A stretch of 64,000 bases of DNA. Origin: JAUASW01 sp036880965 (GTDB lineage: Bacteria > Pseudomonadota > Gammaproteobacteria > Burkholderiales > Burkholderiaceae_C). Under the pieces are notes generated by a model. It searched no databases. It was not told the DNA's origin and saw only the letters and a program-made list of their open reading frames with translations. Below are positions 17,205-25,350 of the stretch, piece by piece. Within the stretch, counting starts at the first letter, position 1. Each line of letters begins with the position of its first letter. The DNA lies in NCBI RefSeq assembly GCF_036880965.1, contig NZ_JBAJMV010000007.1, forward strand, positions 62,001 to 126,000, written 5' to 3'. Made by a program: the position numbers and the translations under genes.

Positions 17205-18349
17205 GCACCGAACTTCAGCGCAGCGATGTGCTCATCATCGGTGGCGGCCTGATGGGCACCACCACCGCCTTCTTCCTGCGCCGCGAGCACGGGCTCAGCG
17301 TCACGCTGCTGGAGCGCGAGCTGATCGGCCGCCAGGCCAGCGGCACCAACTTCGGCAATGTGCGCCGCCAGGGCCGCGACCTCGCGCAGATGCCGTTGGC
17401 CAACCGGGCCCACCGCAATTGGCAGCGCATCAAGGAGCTGCTCGGCGAAGACCTGGAGTTCGTGCCCTACGGCCATCTGCGGGTCTGCTATACCGAGGCG
17501 CAGGCCGAGAAGCTCGCGGCCCATGCGCGCGAAGTTCGTCCGCTGGGTCTGGACCTGGAAATCTTCAGCGCCGAGCAACTGCGCCAGCGCTGGGGCATCT
17601 TCAGCCCGGAAGTCGTGGCAGGTTCGCTGTCGCCCATCGATGGCCATGCCAACCCCCGCCTCGCCGGCCCTGCCTTCGGCCGCGCCGCCGTGCGGGCCGG
17701 CGCCACCGTGCATGAGCACAGCGAGGTGGCCCACATCGAGCGTGACGGGGCCGACTTCGTGGCACACACCACCGACGGCCGGCGCTATCGCGCGGCCCAG
17801 CTGCTGGTGACCAGCGGTGCCTGGTCGGGGCATTTCGCCGCGTCGTTTGGCGAACCCATTCCGATGGAAGCCCGCGGGCCCACGATGGGCGTGACCGAAC
17901 CGCTGCCCTATGCCATCGGGCCGTCCATCGGACTCTCGTCACCCATCGAGACCGAAGGCCTGTACTTCCGCCAGATCTCGCGCGGCAACGTCGTGTTCGG
18001 CGGCGGGCTCAAGAGCATCGCCCATGCCGACCGGATCCGTGCCTACGCCACGCCTGACAACACATTGCGCCAGCTGCGCGAGCTGCGCCGCTTCGTGCCG
18101 GCCTTTGCCAATGTGCAGTTGCTGCGCGTCTGGAGCGGGATCGAGGGCTACACGGCCGACTGGGCACCGGTAATGGGCCCCAGCGCGCGCGTGCCCGGCC
18201 TGCACTACGCCTTCGGCTTCAACGGCGAAGGCTTTGCAATCAGCCCAGGCGTCGGCGAGGTCATGGCCGAGCTGCTGGCCACCGGCCAGACCACAACGCC
18301 GATCGAGGCCTTCTCAATCGGCCGATTTGACAAGGCCCGCGCCCGGTAA
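17201..18349 (+). CDS. DAO-family FAD subunit, substrate-oxidising (HcnC/OoxB type)
   Basis: 382 residues from ATG 17201, overlapping the preceding stop (ATGA). FAD motif VLIIGGGLMGTTTAFFL, the ASGTNFGNVRRQGRD flavin loop, and GLHYAFGFNGEGFAISP at the C-terminus. This is the catalytic amino-acid/opine-oxidising subunit of the three-gene complex. Its length is closer to OoxB/NoxB than to the longer HcnC, which, with the ABC importer nearby, favours an opine or N-alkyl amino acid rather than glycine-to-cyanide. The operon appears to end here. Confidence 0.88.
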   Translation: MSTELQRSDVLIIGGGLMGTTTAFFLRREHGLSVTLLERELIGRQASGTNFGNVRRQGRDLAQMPLANRAHRNWQRIKELLGEDLEFVPYGHLRVCYTEAQAEKLAAHAREVRPLGLDLEIFSAEQLRQRWGIFSPEVVAGSLSPIDGHANPRLAGPAFGRAAVRAGATVHEHSEVAHIERDGADFVAHTTDGRRYRAAQLLVTSGAWSGHFAASFGEPIPMEARGPTMGVTEPLPYAIGPSIGLSSPIETEGLYFRQISRGNVVFGGGLKSIAHADRIRAYATPDNTLRQLRELRRFVPAFANVQLLRVWSGIEGYTADWAPVMGPSARVPGLHYAFGFNGEGFAISPGVGEVMAELLATGQTTTPIEAFSIGRFDKARAR

Positions 18350-18661
18350 CGGCACGTTGCGGCCGTTCGCTGTTTCCTTCTTTCGCGCTGCCGAGGCCCT
18401 CGGCCGAACCTGCGCCTGCCACCCGGCGCAGGCCACGGTGGTGCGGATCAGGACAGCAGTGGGTGTCCCGCAGCGAAGTAAAGGAGGAGGCCGAAGGCCG
18501 GGGGACATGAGCGAAGGGGCGCCCGCTGGCAGCCTGATCTTCGACCGACCAAGGCGCAAAACCGAGCGGCAGCTAACTGCCGATTCCCGCCCACAAACCC
18601 GCCCGACTCGGTGCAAACCCTGCACCAGCGGGGCCCCTGGCGCACCAGGTTTCGGCATGCA
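18350..18661. other. intergenic stretch without a supported gene
   Basis: 312 bp between the dehydrogenase complex and the metal region. It holds several palindromes, including GGCC-GAAGGCC-type repeats near 18490 and CGGCAG-CTAA-CTGCCG at 18567-18582, but no T-tract to make a firm terminator. Minus-strand open frames here are Arg/Pro/Ala-rich and look like GC artefacts. A short segment near 18440-18480 vaguely recalls a cobalamin riboswitch core but lacks the rest of the structure. Confidence 0.4.
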
Positions 18662-18760
18662 GCAGCCTGTGCTGCAACAGGCCGCCGAATACGACAGGAG
18701 ATTGTGTGCACAGGCCCTCAAACAGCAGGCATTTCAAGAACCAACTTTCATAATTCGCAC
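18662..18760 (+). promoter_or_regulatory. leader promoter block, copy 1
   Basis: About 100 bp that align almost without gaps with 25251-25350. Elements in order: GCAGC-N4-GCTGC inverted repeat (18662-18675), ACAGGAGATTG (18694-18704), CCTCAAACAGCAGGCATT (18716-18733) and a -10-like CATAAT (18749-18754). The box GCAGGCATT starts 24 bp before CATAAT in both copies, and CATAAT lies exactly 6 bp before an ATG in both. That spacing predicts transcription starting at the A of the ATG. It precedes the metal-uptake genes. Confidence 0.6.
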
Positions 18761-18886
18761 ATGTCTCGCCGCCCCATGCCTCTCGACGCTCCCGTCGCCA
18801 GCTCGCACCCCGAGCTCGTCGATGAGGCAGCCCCGGATGGGCCGGTTCCCGAGTGTCCGCGCCGACCGCCCAAAAAGCTGAGCTGA
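18761..18886 (+). CDS. 41-residue leader ORF, apparent internal-deletion relic of a CzcI-like leader
   Basis: Begins ATG-TCT-CGC-CGC-CCC (MSRRP) just like the 152-residue leader at 25351, behind the same promoter block, and ends PRRPPKKLS where the longer one ends PRRPPRPFA. The hydrophobic signal segment and the His-rich middle are absent, so this looks like a leader shortened by internal loss. It could still be translated from a leaderless mRNA. It lies 147 bp before the TonB receptor gene. Function not assigned. Confidence 0.45.
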   Translation: MSRRPMPLDAPVASSHPELVDEAAPDGPVPECPRRPPKKLS

Positions 18887-19033
18887 CCTTGCTGCGCCCC
18901 GGCAGCAATACCGAGTGAATTGTTGAGTACCGCCGCTATGGTTCGATCCCACAGGGATTGACCGGACGGCTCGGCTTCGGCCGGAAGTTTTGAGCCACTT
19001 TCATTTCCGTTGACTTTTCAGGAGCTACCCGCG

Positions 19034-21220
19034 ATGTCCACACGACGCCTTTCCCGTGCCGCGATTCCAGCGGCGGCCCTTCTGGCCTGCAGCACCTATG
19101 CCTGGTCCCAGGAGGCCAAGCCGGCAGCGCAGGCAGGCGCTGCCGCCGCCGAGCCCAACAAGCTCGAAGTCGTGAAGGTCGACGGCACTCGCCAGCCCTA
19201 CAAGACCCTCTCCGCCACCGGCGCGATGAAGACCGACACGCCGGTGCGCGACATGGCGCAGAGCGTGCGCGTGCTGTCGGCCGAAGTGCTGGTCGATGCC
19301 GGCGTCACCAAGCTGGCCGATGCGCTGGATCTCAGCAGCGGCATTGCCAAGCAGAGCAACTTCGGCGGCGTGTGGGACAGCTACGCGATGCGCGGCTTCA
19401 CCGGTGATCCCAACTTCGGTTCGGACTACATGGTCAACGGCTTCAACTACAGCCGCGGCTACAACGGCGTGCGCGGCTCCGCCAACACCGCCTCGGTCGA
19501 AATCCTGAAGGGCCCGGCCTCGGCGCTGTACGGCCGCGGCGAGCCTGGCGGCACGGTCAACATCACGACCAAGAAGCCGCTGTTCGTGCCCGAGTACACG
19601 CTCGGCCTGTCGGGCGGCAGCTACGGCACGATGCGTGCAACGGCCGACCTGACCGGCCCGATCAGCGACCAGGTCGCCTACCGCCTCAACGCATCGCACG
19701 AGAAGGCCGACAGCTACCGCGACTACGTCAGCTCCGAGCGCACCCTGGTGTCGCCGTCCTTCCTGTGGATGCTCGGCGAGGACACGACGATCTCGTATGA
19801 GCTGGAGTATTCCAAGCAGCAGGCGACCTTCGATCGTGGCGTGATCGCCATCAAGGGCAAGCTCGACGTCGTGCCGCGCTCGCTCTTCCTCGGCGAGCCG
19901 GGCGACGGCCCGACCGAGATCAAGACGACCGGCAACCAGGTCTTCGTGCAGCACTTCTTCAACGACGACTGGTCCTTCCAGACCGGCCTGAGCTACCGCG
20001 AAAGCTCGATCCAGGGCATCTCGACCGAGGTCGTCACCCTGGGCGACGGCTACACCTTCCTGCGGCCAGATGGTCACACCGTGGTGCGCCAGCGCCGCAA
20101 CCGTGACAACTCGGCCACGGATGTCTCGGGCCGCTTCGAGGTGCTGGGCAAGGTGCGCGGCGCGGGCATGCAGCACAACCTGCTGATCGGCGCTGACGCC
20201 TACAAGTTCACCGACGACCGCCTGCAGTACCGCGTTCGCCGGCTGGCGAGCCAGGACCTTGACATCAACAACCCCGTGTACGGCAATCCGCCACCCGCCT
20301 TCCCGGCCGTGCCACTGACCGCCACGCACGAGGAGCAGCGCTCCAAGTCGATCTACGCCCAAGACCAGATCGACCTGGCCGAGCAGTGGAAGCTGCTGCT
20401 GGGTGTGCGCTATGACAAGTACGACCAATCGGTGCGTGACCACAACAGCGGGGCTCTCGTGGAGCAGTCGCTGAGCGCCAACTCACCGCGTGCCGGCCTG
20501 GTCTATCAGCCGAGCAAGCAGGTGTCGCTGTACGCCACCGCGTCCAAGAGCTTCCGCCCGAACAGCGGCATCAGCTTCGAGAAGCAGTCATTCCCGGCCG
20601 AGACGGGCAAGTCGGGTGAGCTCGGTGCCAAGTACGACTCCGCCGACGGCAAGATCAGCAGCACGGTGGCGATCTACAAGATCTCCAAGAAGAACGTGCT
20701 GACGCCCGACCCGAGGGACCCGAACAATGCTTCCATCGCCGCAGGCGCGGTGGAGAGCAAGGGCCTGGAGTTCGACCTGGGCGGCGAGATCGCGGCGGGC
20801 CTGCGTCTGTCGGCGGCCTATGCGTTCACGGACGCCAAGGTGACCCAGGACAACGCTGCGGCAACAGGCGTCAGCCTGGTCGGCCGCCAGTTGCCCAACG
20901 TGCCCAAGCACAGCGCCAACCTGCTGCTGGTGCAGTCCTTCCAGTTGAGTGGCAACGGCGCGACGGCCGGCGTCGGCCTGAACTACGTCGGTGCGCGCGA
21001 GGGCTCCGTCGCGCCCGTGAATCCGGTCGACCTCTTCACGCTGCCGGCCTACACGACGGTCAAGCTGATCGGCAGCTACGCCATCGGCAAGGCATGGAAG
21101 CTCTCGCTCGATGTCGACAACGTCTTCGACAAGACCTTCTACAGCAGCTCCTACGCACAGTGGTGGGTCTACCCCGGCAACGGTCGCAAGTTCACCCTGT
21201 CGGCCCAGTACAAGTTCTGA
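19034..21220 (+). CDS. TonB-dependent siderophore-type outer-membrane receptor
   Basis: 728 residues from ATG 19034, which has AGGAG 9 bp upstream; a TTG at 19010 would put that site inside the gene. Signal peptide to about residue 26 (AWSQ), a candidate TonB box near LEVVKVDG, and a plug domain with PVRDMAQSVRVL, YAMRGF and VEILKGPASALYGRGEPGGTV. The remainder is a beta-barrel ending in an aromatic residue (QYKF). Family members import ferric siderophores, but some import nickel, cobalt or copper complexes. Neighbours are a DUF4198 protein and a PepSY-flavoreductase, so a metal chelate is likely; the metal is undecided. Confidence 0.9.
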   Translation: MSTRRLSRAAIPAAALLACSTYAWSQEAKPAAQAGAAAAEPNKLEVVKVDGTRQPYKTLSATGAMKTDTPVRDMAQSVRVLSAEVLVDAGVTKLADALDLSSGIAKQSNFGGVWDSYAMRGFTGDPNFGSDYMVNGFNYSRGYNGVRGSANTASVEILKGPASALYGRGEPGGTVNITTKKPLFVPEYTLGLSGGSYGTMRATADLTGPISDQVAYRLNASHEKADSYRDYVSSERTLVSPSFLWMLGEDTTISYELEYSKQQATFDRGVIAIKGKLDVVPRSLFLGEPGDGPTEIKTTGNQVFVQHFFNDDWSFQTGLSYRESSIQGISTEVVTLGDGYTFLRPDGHTVVRQRRNRDNSATDVSGRFEVLGKVRGAGMQHNLLIGADAYKFTDDRLQYRVRRLASQDLDINNPVYGNPPPAFPAVPLTATHEEQRSKSIYAQDQIDLAEQWKLLLGVRYDKYDQSVRDHNSGALVEQSLSANSPRAGLVYQPSKQVSLYATASKSFRPNSGISFEKQSFPAETGKSGELGAKYDSADGKISSTVAIYKISKKNVLTPDPRDPNNASIAAGAVESKGLEFDLGGEIAAGLRLSAAYAFTDAKVTQDNAAATGVSLVGRQLPNVPKHSANLLLVQSFQLSGNGATAGVGLNYVGAREGSVAPVNPVDLFTLPAYTTVKLIGSYAIGKAWKLSLDVDNVFDKTFYSSSYAQWWVYPGNGRKFTLSAQYKF

Positions 21221-21237
21221 TCGGCCGGAGCAGCTTC

Positions 21238-21981
21238 ATGAAGAAATTCTTCAAAGTCCTGACATCGGCAACGCTGGCTGCCAGTGTCCTGGTTGCCAGC
21301 GGCGCGCAGGCGCACGGCTTCTGGTTTGCACAGCGCGCCAACCATCTGGCGATGGTGTTCGGCGTGGGCGCCGACGACCTCGACGTGATCAAACGACTGC
21401 CCAAGATCACCAGCTTCGGTGGCTATGACGAGGACGGCTCGGCCGTGCCCTCGCAGCTCGTCACCAACGGCGCCCTGGTGAGCGTCAACATCGACAACCA
21501 GCCCGCCTTCATCGCCGCCGCGATGGACTACGGCATGTGGAGCAAGACGCCCGACGGCAAGTGGCACAACAAGGGCAAGGACGAGGTGCCGACCGCCGTC
21601 ATCAGCGAGCACAACTTCAAGTACGGCGTGCACTTGCGGCGTGTGCTGAGCGGGCCGATGCCGCTGCTGCCCGATCAGCTGCTCCAGATCGTGCCGGTGG
21701 CGACGCCGCTGCCGGTCAAGCATGGCGAGCCGCTGCAGCTGCGCGTGCTCCACAAGGGCAAGCCCGCAGCCGGCGCTCGCGTGCTGGCCGACTATGTGAA
21801 CGACCCCGACGACAAGGGTGCGGTGGCCGACAAGGACGGCATGGTCACGATCAAGGTGCGCAACCAGGGACTCAATGTCATCGTCGCGATCTTCAAATCG
21901 GCGCCTGCGAATCCTGCCAAGGTCAACCAGATCGAGAATCTGGCTTCGCTCTCCTTCGTGCTTCCACATGAGCCCGAATGA
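21238..21981 (+). CDS. DUF4198 periplasmic metal-uptake accessory protein (NikK-like)
   Basis: 247 residues with a clean signal peptide ending SGAQA, then AHGFW, the start expected for DUF4198 proteins in which the mature N-terminal His is thought to bind metal. A C-terminal Ig-like half contains GKPAAGARVLADYV. Relatives (NikK, CbiK-type) sit with nickel or cobalt uptake and with TonB receptors. The gene begins 17 bp after the receptor stop and is probably in one operon with it. Confidence 0.82.
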   Translation: MKKFFKVLTSATLAASVLVASGAQAHGFWFAQRANHLAMVFGVGADDLDVIKRLPKITSFGGYDEDGSAVPSQLVTNGALVSVNIDNQPAFIAAAMDYGMWSKTPDGKWHNKGKDEVPTAVISEHNFKYGVHLRRVLSGPMPLLPDQLLQIVPVATPLPVKHGEPLQLRVLHKGKPAAGARVLADYVNDPDDKGAVADKDGMVTIKVRNQGLNVIVAIFKSAPANPAKVNQIENLASLSFVLPHEPE

Positions 21982-22012
21982 GAACTCGACCCCAAGTCCA
22001 GGAGCCAAGATC

Positions 22013-22384
22013 ATGAAGAAGCTTTCCACCCTCGTCCTGCTCGCTGCGTCACTGCAGCTTGGCGTCGCCTTTGCCCACGGCGACGAGAAGCCCCGGCATG
22101 GCGGCATCGTGCAGATGGCGGGCGAGCTCAAGCTCGAGCTTGTCGCCACGCCGGATGCAGCCGAGCTCTATCTCGATGACCATGGCCAGGCCGTGCCCAC
22201 GGCCAAGGTCAGCGGCAAGCTCACCGTGCTGAGCGGCGGCGCCAAGTCCGAGTTCAAGCTGGAGCCTGCGGCAGGTGACAGGCTCGTGGCCAAGGGCGCC
22301 AAGCTGGTCAAGGGCGACAAGGTCATTGCCGTCGTGATCACCGAGGACAAGCAGAACAGCAGCGCCCGCTTCGTGATCAAGTGA
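22013..22384 (+). CDS. small periplasmic metal-cluster protein with HGG motif
   Basis: 123 residues with signal peptide ending VAFA, then HGDEKPRHGGIVQ and a single beta-rich domain. The HGDE...HGG start resembles the N-terminal metal-binding segment of HlyD-type heavy-metal adaptors. AGGAGCC lies 7 bp before the ATG. Its stop overlaps the GTG of the next gene (GTGA). I recognise no named family; a periplasmic metal chaperone is the best guess. Confidence 0.6.
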   Translation: MKKLSTLVLLAASLQLGVAFAHGDEKPRHGGIVQMAGELKLELVATPDAAELYLDDHGQAVPTAKVSGKLTVLSGGAKSEFKLEPAAGDRLVAKGAKLVKGDKVIAVVITEDKQNSSARFVIK

Positions 22385-23166
22385 AGTGCTGCCGCCACCT
22401 CTTCGCGTCGCTGGCGGCACTGATGTCGGCACTGCTGGCCCCGCCGGTTCACGCCGGCTTTCCGGATGCCATCCAGGTCCATGCCGACGCGATCAGCGAG
22501 GTGGGCCAGGTCGGCATGGACCTGCACCTGAACACCACGCCGAATGGACGCCGCACGGCAGACTACCCTGGTGAGGTGCTGCCGCACCGCGGCTGGCGCT
22601 TCTCGACCGGCCTGGCCTATGGCCTGGCCCCGAACTGGGAGGCCGGCCTGTCACTGGCGGCCAGCCGCGATGCCGACGGCAGCACCCATCCTGCAGGCAT
22701 CAAGCTGGGACTCAAGTGGTTGCCGGTCAGGCCGGCCGATGATCAGACCGGCTGGTTCCTGGGCGGCAATGCCGAGCTGGCGCGTTTCAAGCAGCGCTTC
22801 TCCGAATCGCGCAGCACCGCCGAATTGCTGCTGATCGCGGGCTGGCGCAATGCCGATTGGTTGTGGGCCGTGAACCCCAAGTTCGGCTGGAATCTTTCCG
22901 ATGGCCTGGGCTCGAAAACGGCCGATGTCGCTGTCAGCGCGAAGCTCGCGCGCGGCATCACGCCCAGACTTCAGCTGGGCCTCGAGTTCCATGCGGAACT
23001 GGGAACGACCCGCAGGATCCTGCCTGCCAGTGAGCAGAGCCAGGTACTGTTCCTTACCGTCGATACCTATGTGGAAGATTGGGGTCTGAACTTCGGCATC
23101 GGTCGAGGCTTGACCAAGGCCGCCGACGAACTGACCCTGAAGGCCATGGTCAGTGTCCCGTTCTAG
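22381..23166 (+). CDS. outer-membrane beta-barrel-like protein of the metal cluster
   Basis: 261 residues starting at GTG coupled to the previous stop. Signal peptide ends PPVHA, followed by alternating amphipathic strands with many Trp/Tyr/Phe turns (GWRFSTGLAYGLAPNWEAGL, LGLKWLP) and a final SVPF typical of outer-membrane insertion. No family name is certain. Position between the periplasmic protein and the reductase suggests a structural or export role in the same metal system. Confidence 0.6.
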   Translation: MKCCRHLFASLAALMSALLAPPVHAGFPDAIQVHADAISEVGQVGMDLHLNTTPNGRRTADYPGEVLPHRGWRFSTGLAYGLAPNWEAGLSLAASRDADGSTHPAGIKLGLKWLPVRPADDQTGWFLGGNAELARFKQRFSESRSTAELLLIAGWRNADWLWAVNPKFGWNLSDGLGSKTADVAVSAKLARGITPRLQLGLEFHAELGTTRRILPASEQSQVLFLTVDTYVEDWGLNFGIGRGLTKAADELTLKAMVSVPF

Positions 23167-23205
23167 GCCTGCCGCGAACGCGCCAGGCTGCACAGGAGAA
23201 ACAGG

Positions 23206-25245
23206 GTGCGCGGTACGAAACGCAGCAAGCTGCTCCAGGTCCATCGCTGGACCGGTCTGATCCTGGGCCCGCTGCTGCTCTACATGGCGCTGACCGGCCT
23301 CGCGCTGGAGTTCCGCGAACAGCTGAAGCCACTGGCCGAACCTGCGCCTTCAAAGACAGCCGGCTGCGAGGCGCCCCACGCGCTGCCAGCGCAGGTCGCC
23401 GCAGCGCTTGCCGCCCAGCCGGGCATTGCGCTCACCAGCCTGATCCTGCAAGGCGGCCCCGGCGAGCCGACGCTGCTGCGTTTTGCCGATGGCCAGCAGC
23501 TCTCGGTCGATCCCTGCGGCGCCCGCGTCATCGCCCGGCAGCCGCGCTGGGGCGGGCTGTTCGGCCGGCTCGAACAGTTCCACCGCTTCCGCTTCCTCGA
23601 CGACAACCAGCTTGCCAACACCATCGCCGGCAGCATCGCCCTGGTACTGGCCCTGCTGATGGTGGTTGGTGGCCTCGCCTTGTGGTGGCCCCGCGGCCAG
23701 GCGTTGAAGGCCGCGGCCACGCTGCGGCCGCAGCTGAAGGGGCGCGCCTTCGCGTTGAACCTGCATCGGGTGTCGGGTCTGTATGCCAGCGTGGTCCTGC
23801 TGGCGGTGACGCTCACTTCGCTGCCGCTGGCCTTTCAGTGGGCCCGCAGCGCACTGGACGTCGCTGTCGGCTCCAAGGCGCCCGCGCCCAGGCCAAGCTC
23901 CTCGGCACCTGCGCCCGGCGCCAACCCGCTGGATCTGGGCCTGCTGTGGGAGCGCGGCCGGGCCGTGTTCAATCGGCCGAGCCTCGTAGTCGTCACTGCG
24001 GCAAGAAAGGCCGGCGACCCTGTCGAGGTCTATGCCGTCGAGCACGGCGCGCCGCATCCGCAGGCGCTCAGCTACGCCTGGTTCGATGCCTACAGCGGCG
24101 CCCTGCTGCGCAGCGAGTCCTACGCCACGAGCAGCCTGGGCAACCGGATCTACCTCACCGCGGGAGCGATCCACGGCGGCGAGTACGGCCTGCTGCTGCA
24201 ATGGCTGCAGTTCATCGGCGTGCTCGCGGTGCCGGTGCTGGCCTGGACCGGCGTCAGCAGCGTCCTGCGGGGGCGCAGCAAGCCGGTGCCGGGATTGCGG
24301 GTACGGGTGCAGGCCATCCGCGAAGAGGCACTGGGCATCAAGTCCTTCGAGCTGGTCAGCGCCGACGGCAGGCCCTTGCCTGCGTTCGATGCGGGTGCCC
24401 ATGTCGGCGTGCATCTCGAAAAGGGCCTCGTGCGCCAGTACTCGCTCTGCAACGACCCGGCCGAGCGCGCTCGCTACCTGATCGCCGTGAAGCGCAGCGA
24501 CACCTCGCGCGGCGGCTCGGCAGCAATGCACGAGCAGGTGCGGGTGGGCGACGTGCTGACGATAGACGGCCCGCGCAACAATTTCCCGCTCGCAGCGGGC
24601 GCCACGCACCAGGTGCTGCTGGCCGCCGGCATCGGCATCACGCCGCTGCTGGGCATGGCGCAGCATCTGCAGGGCCGTGGCGCTTCGTTCGAGCTGCACT
24701 ACTTGGCCCACTCGCAGGAGCATGTGGCTTTCGCCGAGCTGCTGCGGCAACCGCGCTTCGAAGGCAGGGTGCATATCCACTATTCAATGGGGTCGGAGCG
24801 GCTGCAGCAGTGGCTGGGTCGCCTGCTGGCGGTGCATGCGTCGGGGCATCATCTCTACCTGTGCGGATCGAACCGCTTCATGGAGGCGGTGCAACAGGTG
24901 GCGGCAGCGGCAAGCTGGCCGGCCGAGGCGATCCATGTCGAGCATTTCGGCGCCGACACCAAGCTCGTGGGCGCCCCGTGCGAGCCCTTCGAGCTGCACC
25001 TGCGCCGCTCGGGCCGCACGCTGCAGGTGCCGGCCGACCGCAGCATTGTCGAAGTGCTCGATGCGGCCGGTGTGCCTGTGCCCACGTCCTGCCGCGAAGG
25101 CGTGTGCGGCACTTGCTCGACACGGGTGATCGAAGGCCGCTGCGAGCACCGCGATGCTTTTCTCAGCCCGGCAGAGCATGCCGCGGGCGACCGCATCATC
25201 ACCTGCGTGTCGCGCGCATCAGGTCGGTTGGTGCTCGACTTGTGA
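23206..25245 (+). CDS. PepSY-TM / ferredoxin-reductase / [2Fe-2S] fusion, membrane metal-chelate reductase
   Basis: 679 residues from GTG 23206 with AGGAG upstream. Residues ~1-345 are a PepSY-associated membrane domain with helices near 14-36, 145-170, 185-210 and 335-350; LLQVHRWTGLILG is its usual start. Residues ~365-590 are a flavodoxin-reductase fold (VRQYSLCNDP, LLAAGIGITPLLG). Residues ~595-679 are a plant-type ferredoxin with Cys at 629, 634, 637 and 667. Such proteins pass electrons from NAD(P)H across the inner membrane, for example to release iron from a siderophore. Last gene of the uptake group; the next leader block begins 6 bp later. Confidence 0.85.
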   Translation: MRGTKRSKLLQVHRWTGLILGPLLLYMALTGLALEFREQLKPLAEPAPSKTAGCEAPHALPAQVAAALAAQPGIALTSLILQGGPGEPTLLRFADGQQLSVDPCGARVIARQPRWGGLFGRLEQFHRFRFLDDNQLANTIAGSIALVLALLMVVGGLALWWPRGQALKAAATLRPQLKGRAFALNLHRVSGLYASVVLLAVTLTSLPLAFQWARSALDVAVGSKAPAPRPSSSAPAPGANPLDLGLLWERGRAVFNRPSLVVVTAARKAGDPVEVYAVEHGAPHPQALSYAWFDAYSGALLRSESYATSSLGNRIYLTAGAIHGGEYGLLLQWLQFIGVLAVPVLAWTGVSSVLRGRSKPVPGLRVRVQAIREEALGIKSFELVSADGRPLPAFDAGAHVGVHLEKGLVRQYSLCNDPAERARYLIAVKRSDTSRGGSAAMHEQVRVGDVLTIDGPRNNFPLAAGATHQVLLAAGIGITPLLGMAQHLQGRGASFELHYLAHSQEHVAFAELLRQPRFEGRVHIHYSMGSERLQQWLGRLLAVHASGHHLYLCGSNRFMEAVQQVAAAASWPAEAIHVEHFGADTKLVGAPCEPFELHLRRSGRTLQVPADRSIVEVLDAAGVPVPTSCREGVCGTCSTRVIEGRCEHRDAFLSPAEHAAGDRIITCVSRASGRLVLDL

Positions 25246-25250
25246 GGACA

Positions 25251-25350
25251 GCAGCATGTGCTGCGGCCGGCCGCTGAAATCAACAGGACATTGCGCGCCC
25301 CCCCCCCTCAAACCGCAGGCATTGCGCGGCGCAGCTTCCATAATTTCGCC
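25251..25350 (+). promoter_or_regulatory. leader promoter block, copy 2, with a C10 tract
   Basis: Second copy of the block at 18662. It has GCAGCA-TG-TGCTGC (25251-25264), ACAGGACATTG (25284-25293... continuing to the tract), CCTCAAACCGCAGGCATT (25306-25323) and CATAAT (25339-25344), again exactly 6 bp before ATG 25351. Between the second and third elements lies a run of ten C (25298-25307) that copy 1 lacks, a slippage-prone tract. It drives the CzcI-like gene and the efflux genes. Confidence 0.6.

Noticed and set aside
15454..18349. Naming the three-gene complex hcnABC
   Set aside because: Architecture fits, but opine and D-hydroxyproline dehydrogenases share it and the DAO subunit is shorter than HcnC. 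Only the family level is supported.
18440..18490. Possible cobalamin riboswitch before the TonB operon
   Set aside because: GGTGCGGATC and TGTCCCGCAGCG fragments recall the core, but the conserved GGGAA and closing helices are missing and a leader promoter block lies between it and the receptor gene.
19010..19033. TTG 19010 as start of the TonB receptor
   Set aside because: It would place the AGGAG site inside the gene; ATG 19034 has correct spacing and begins the signal peptide.
19034..22384. Calling the uptake system nickel-specific because of DUF4198
   Set aside because: DUF4198 proteins accompany several metals and the receptor resembles siderophore receptors; the sequence does not decide.
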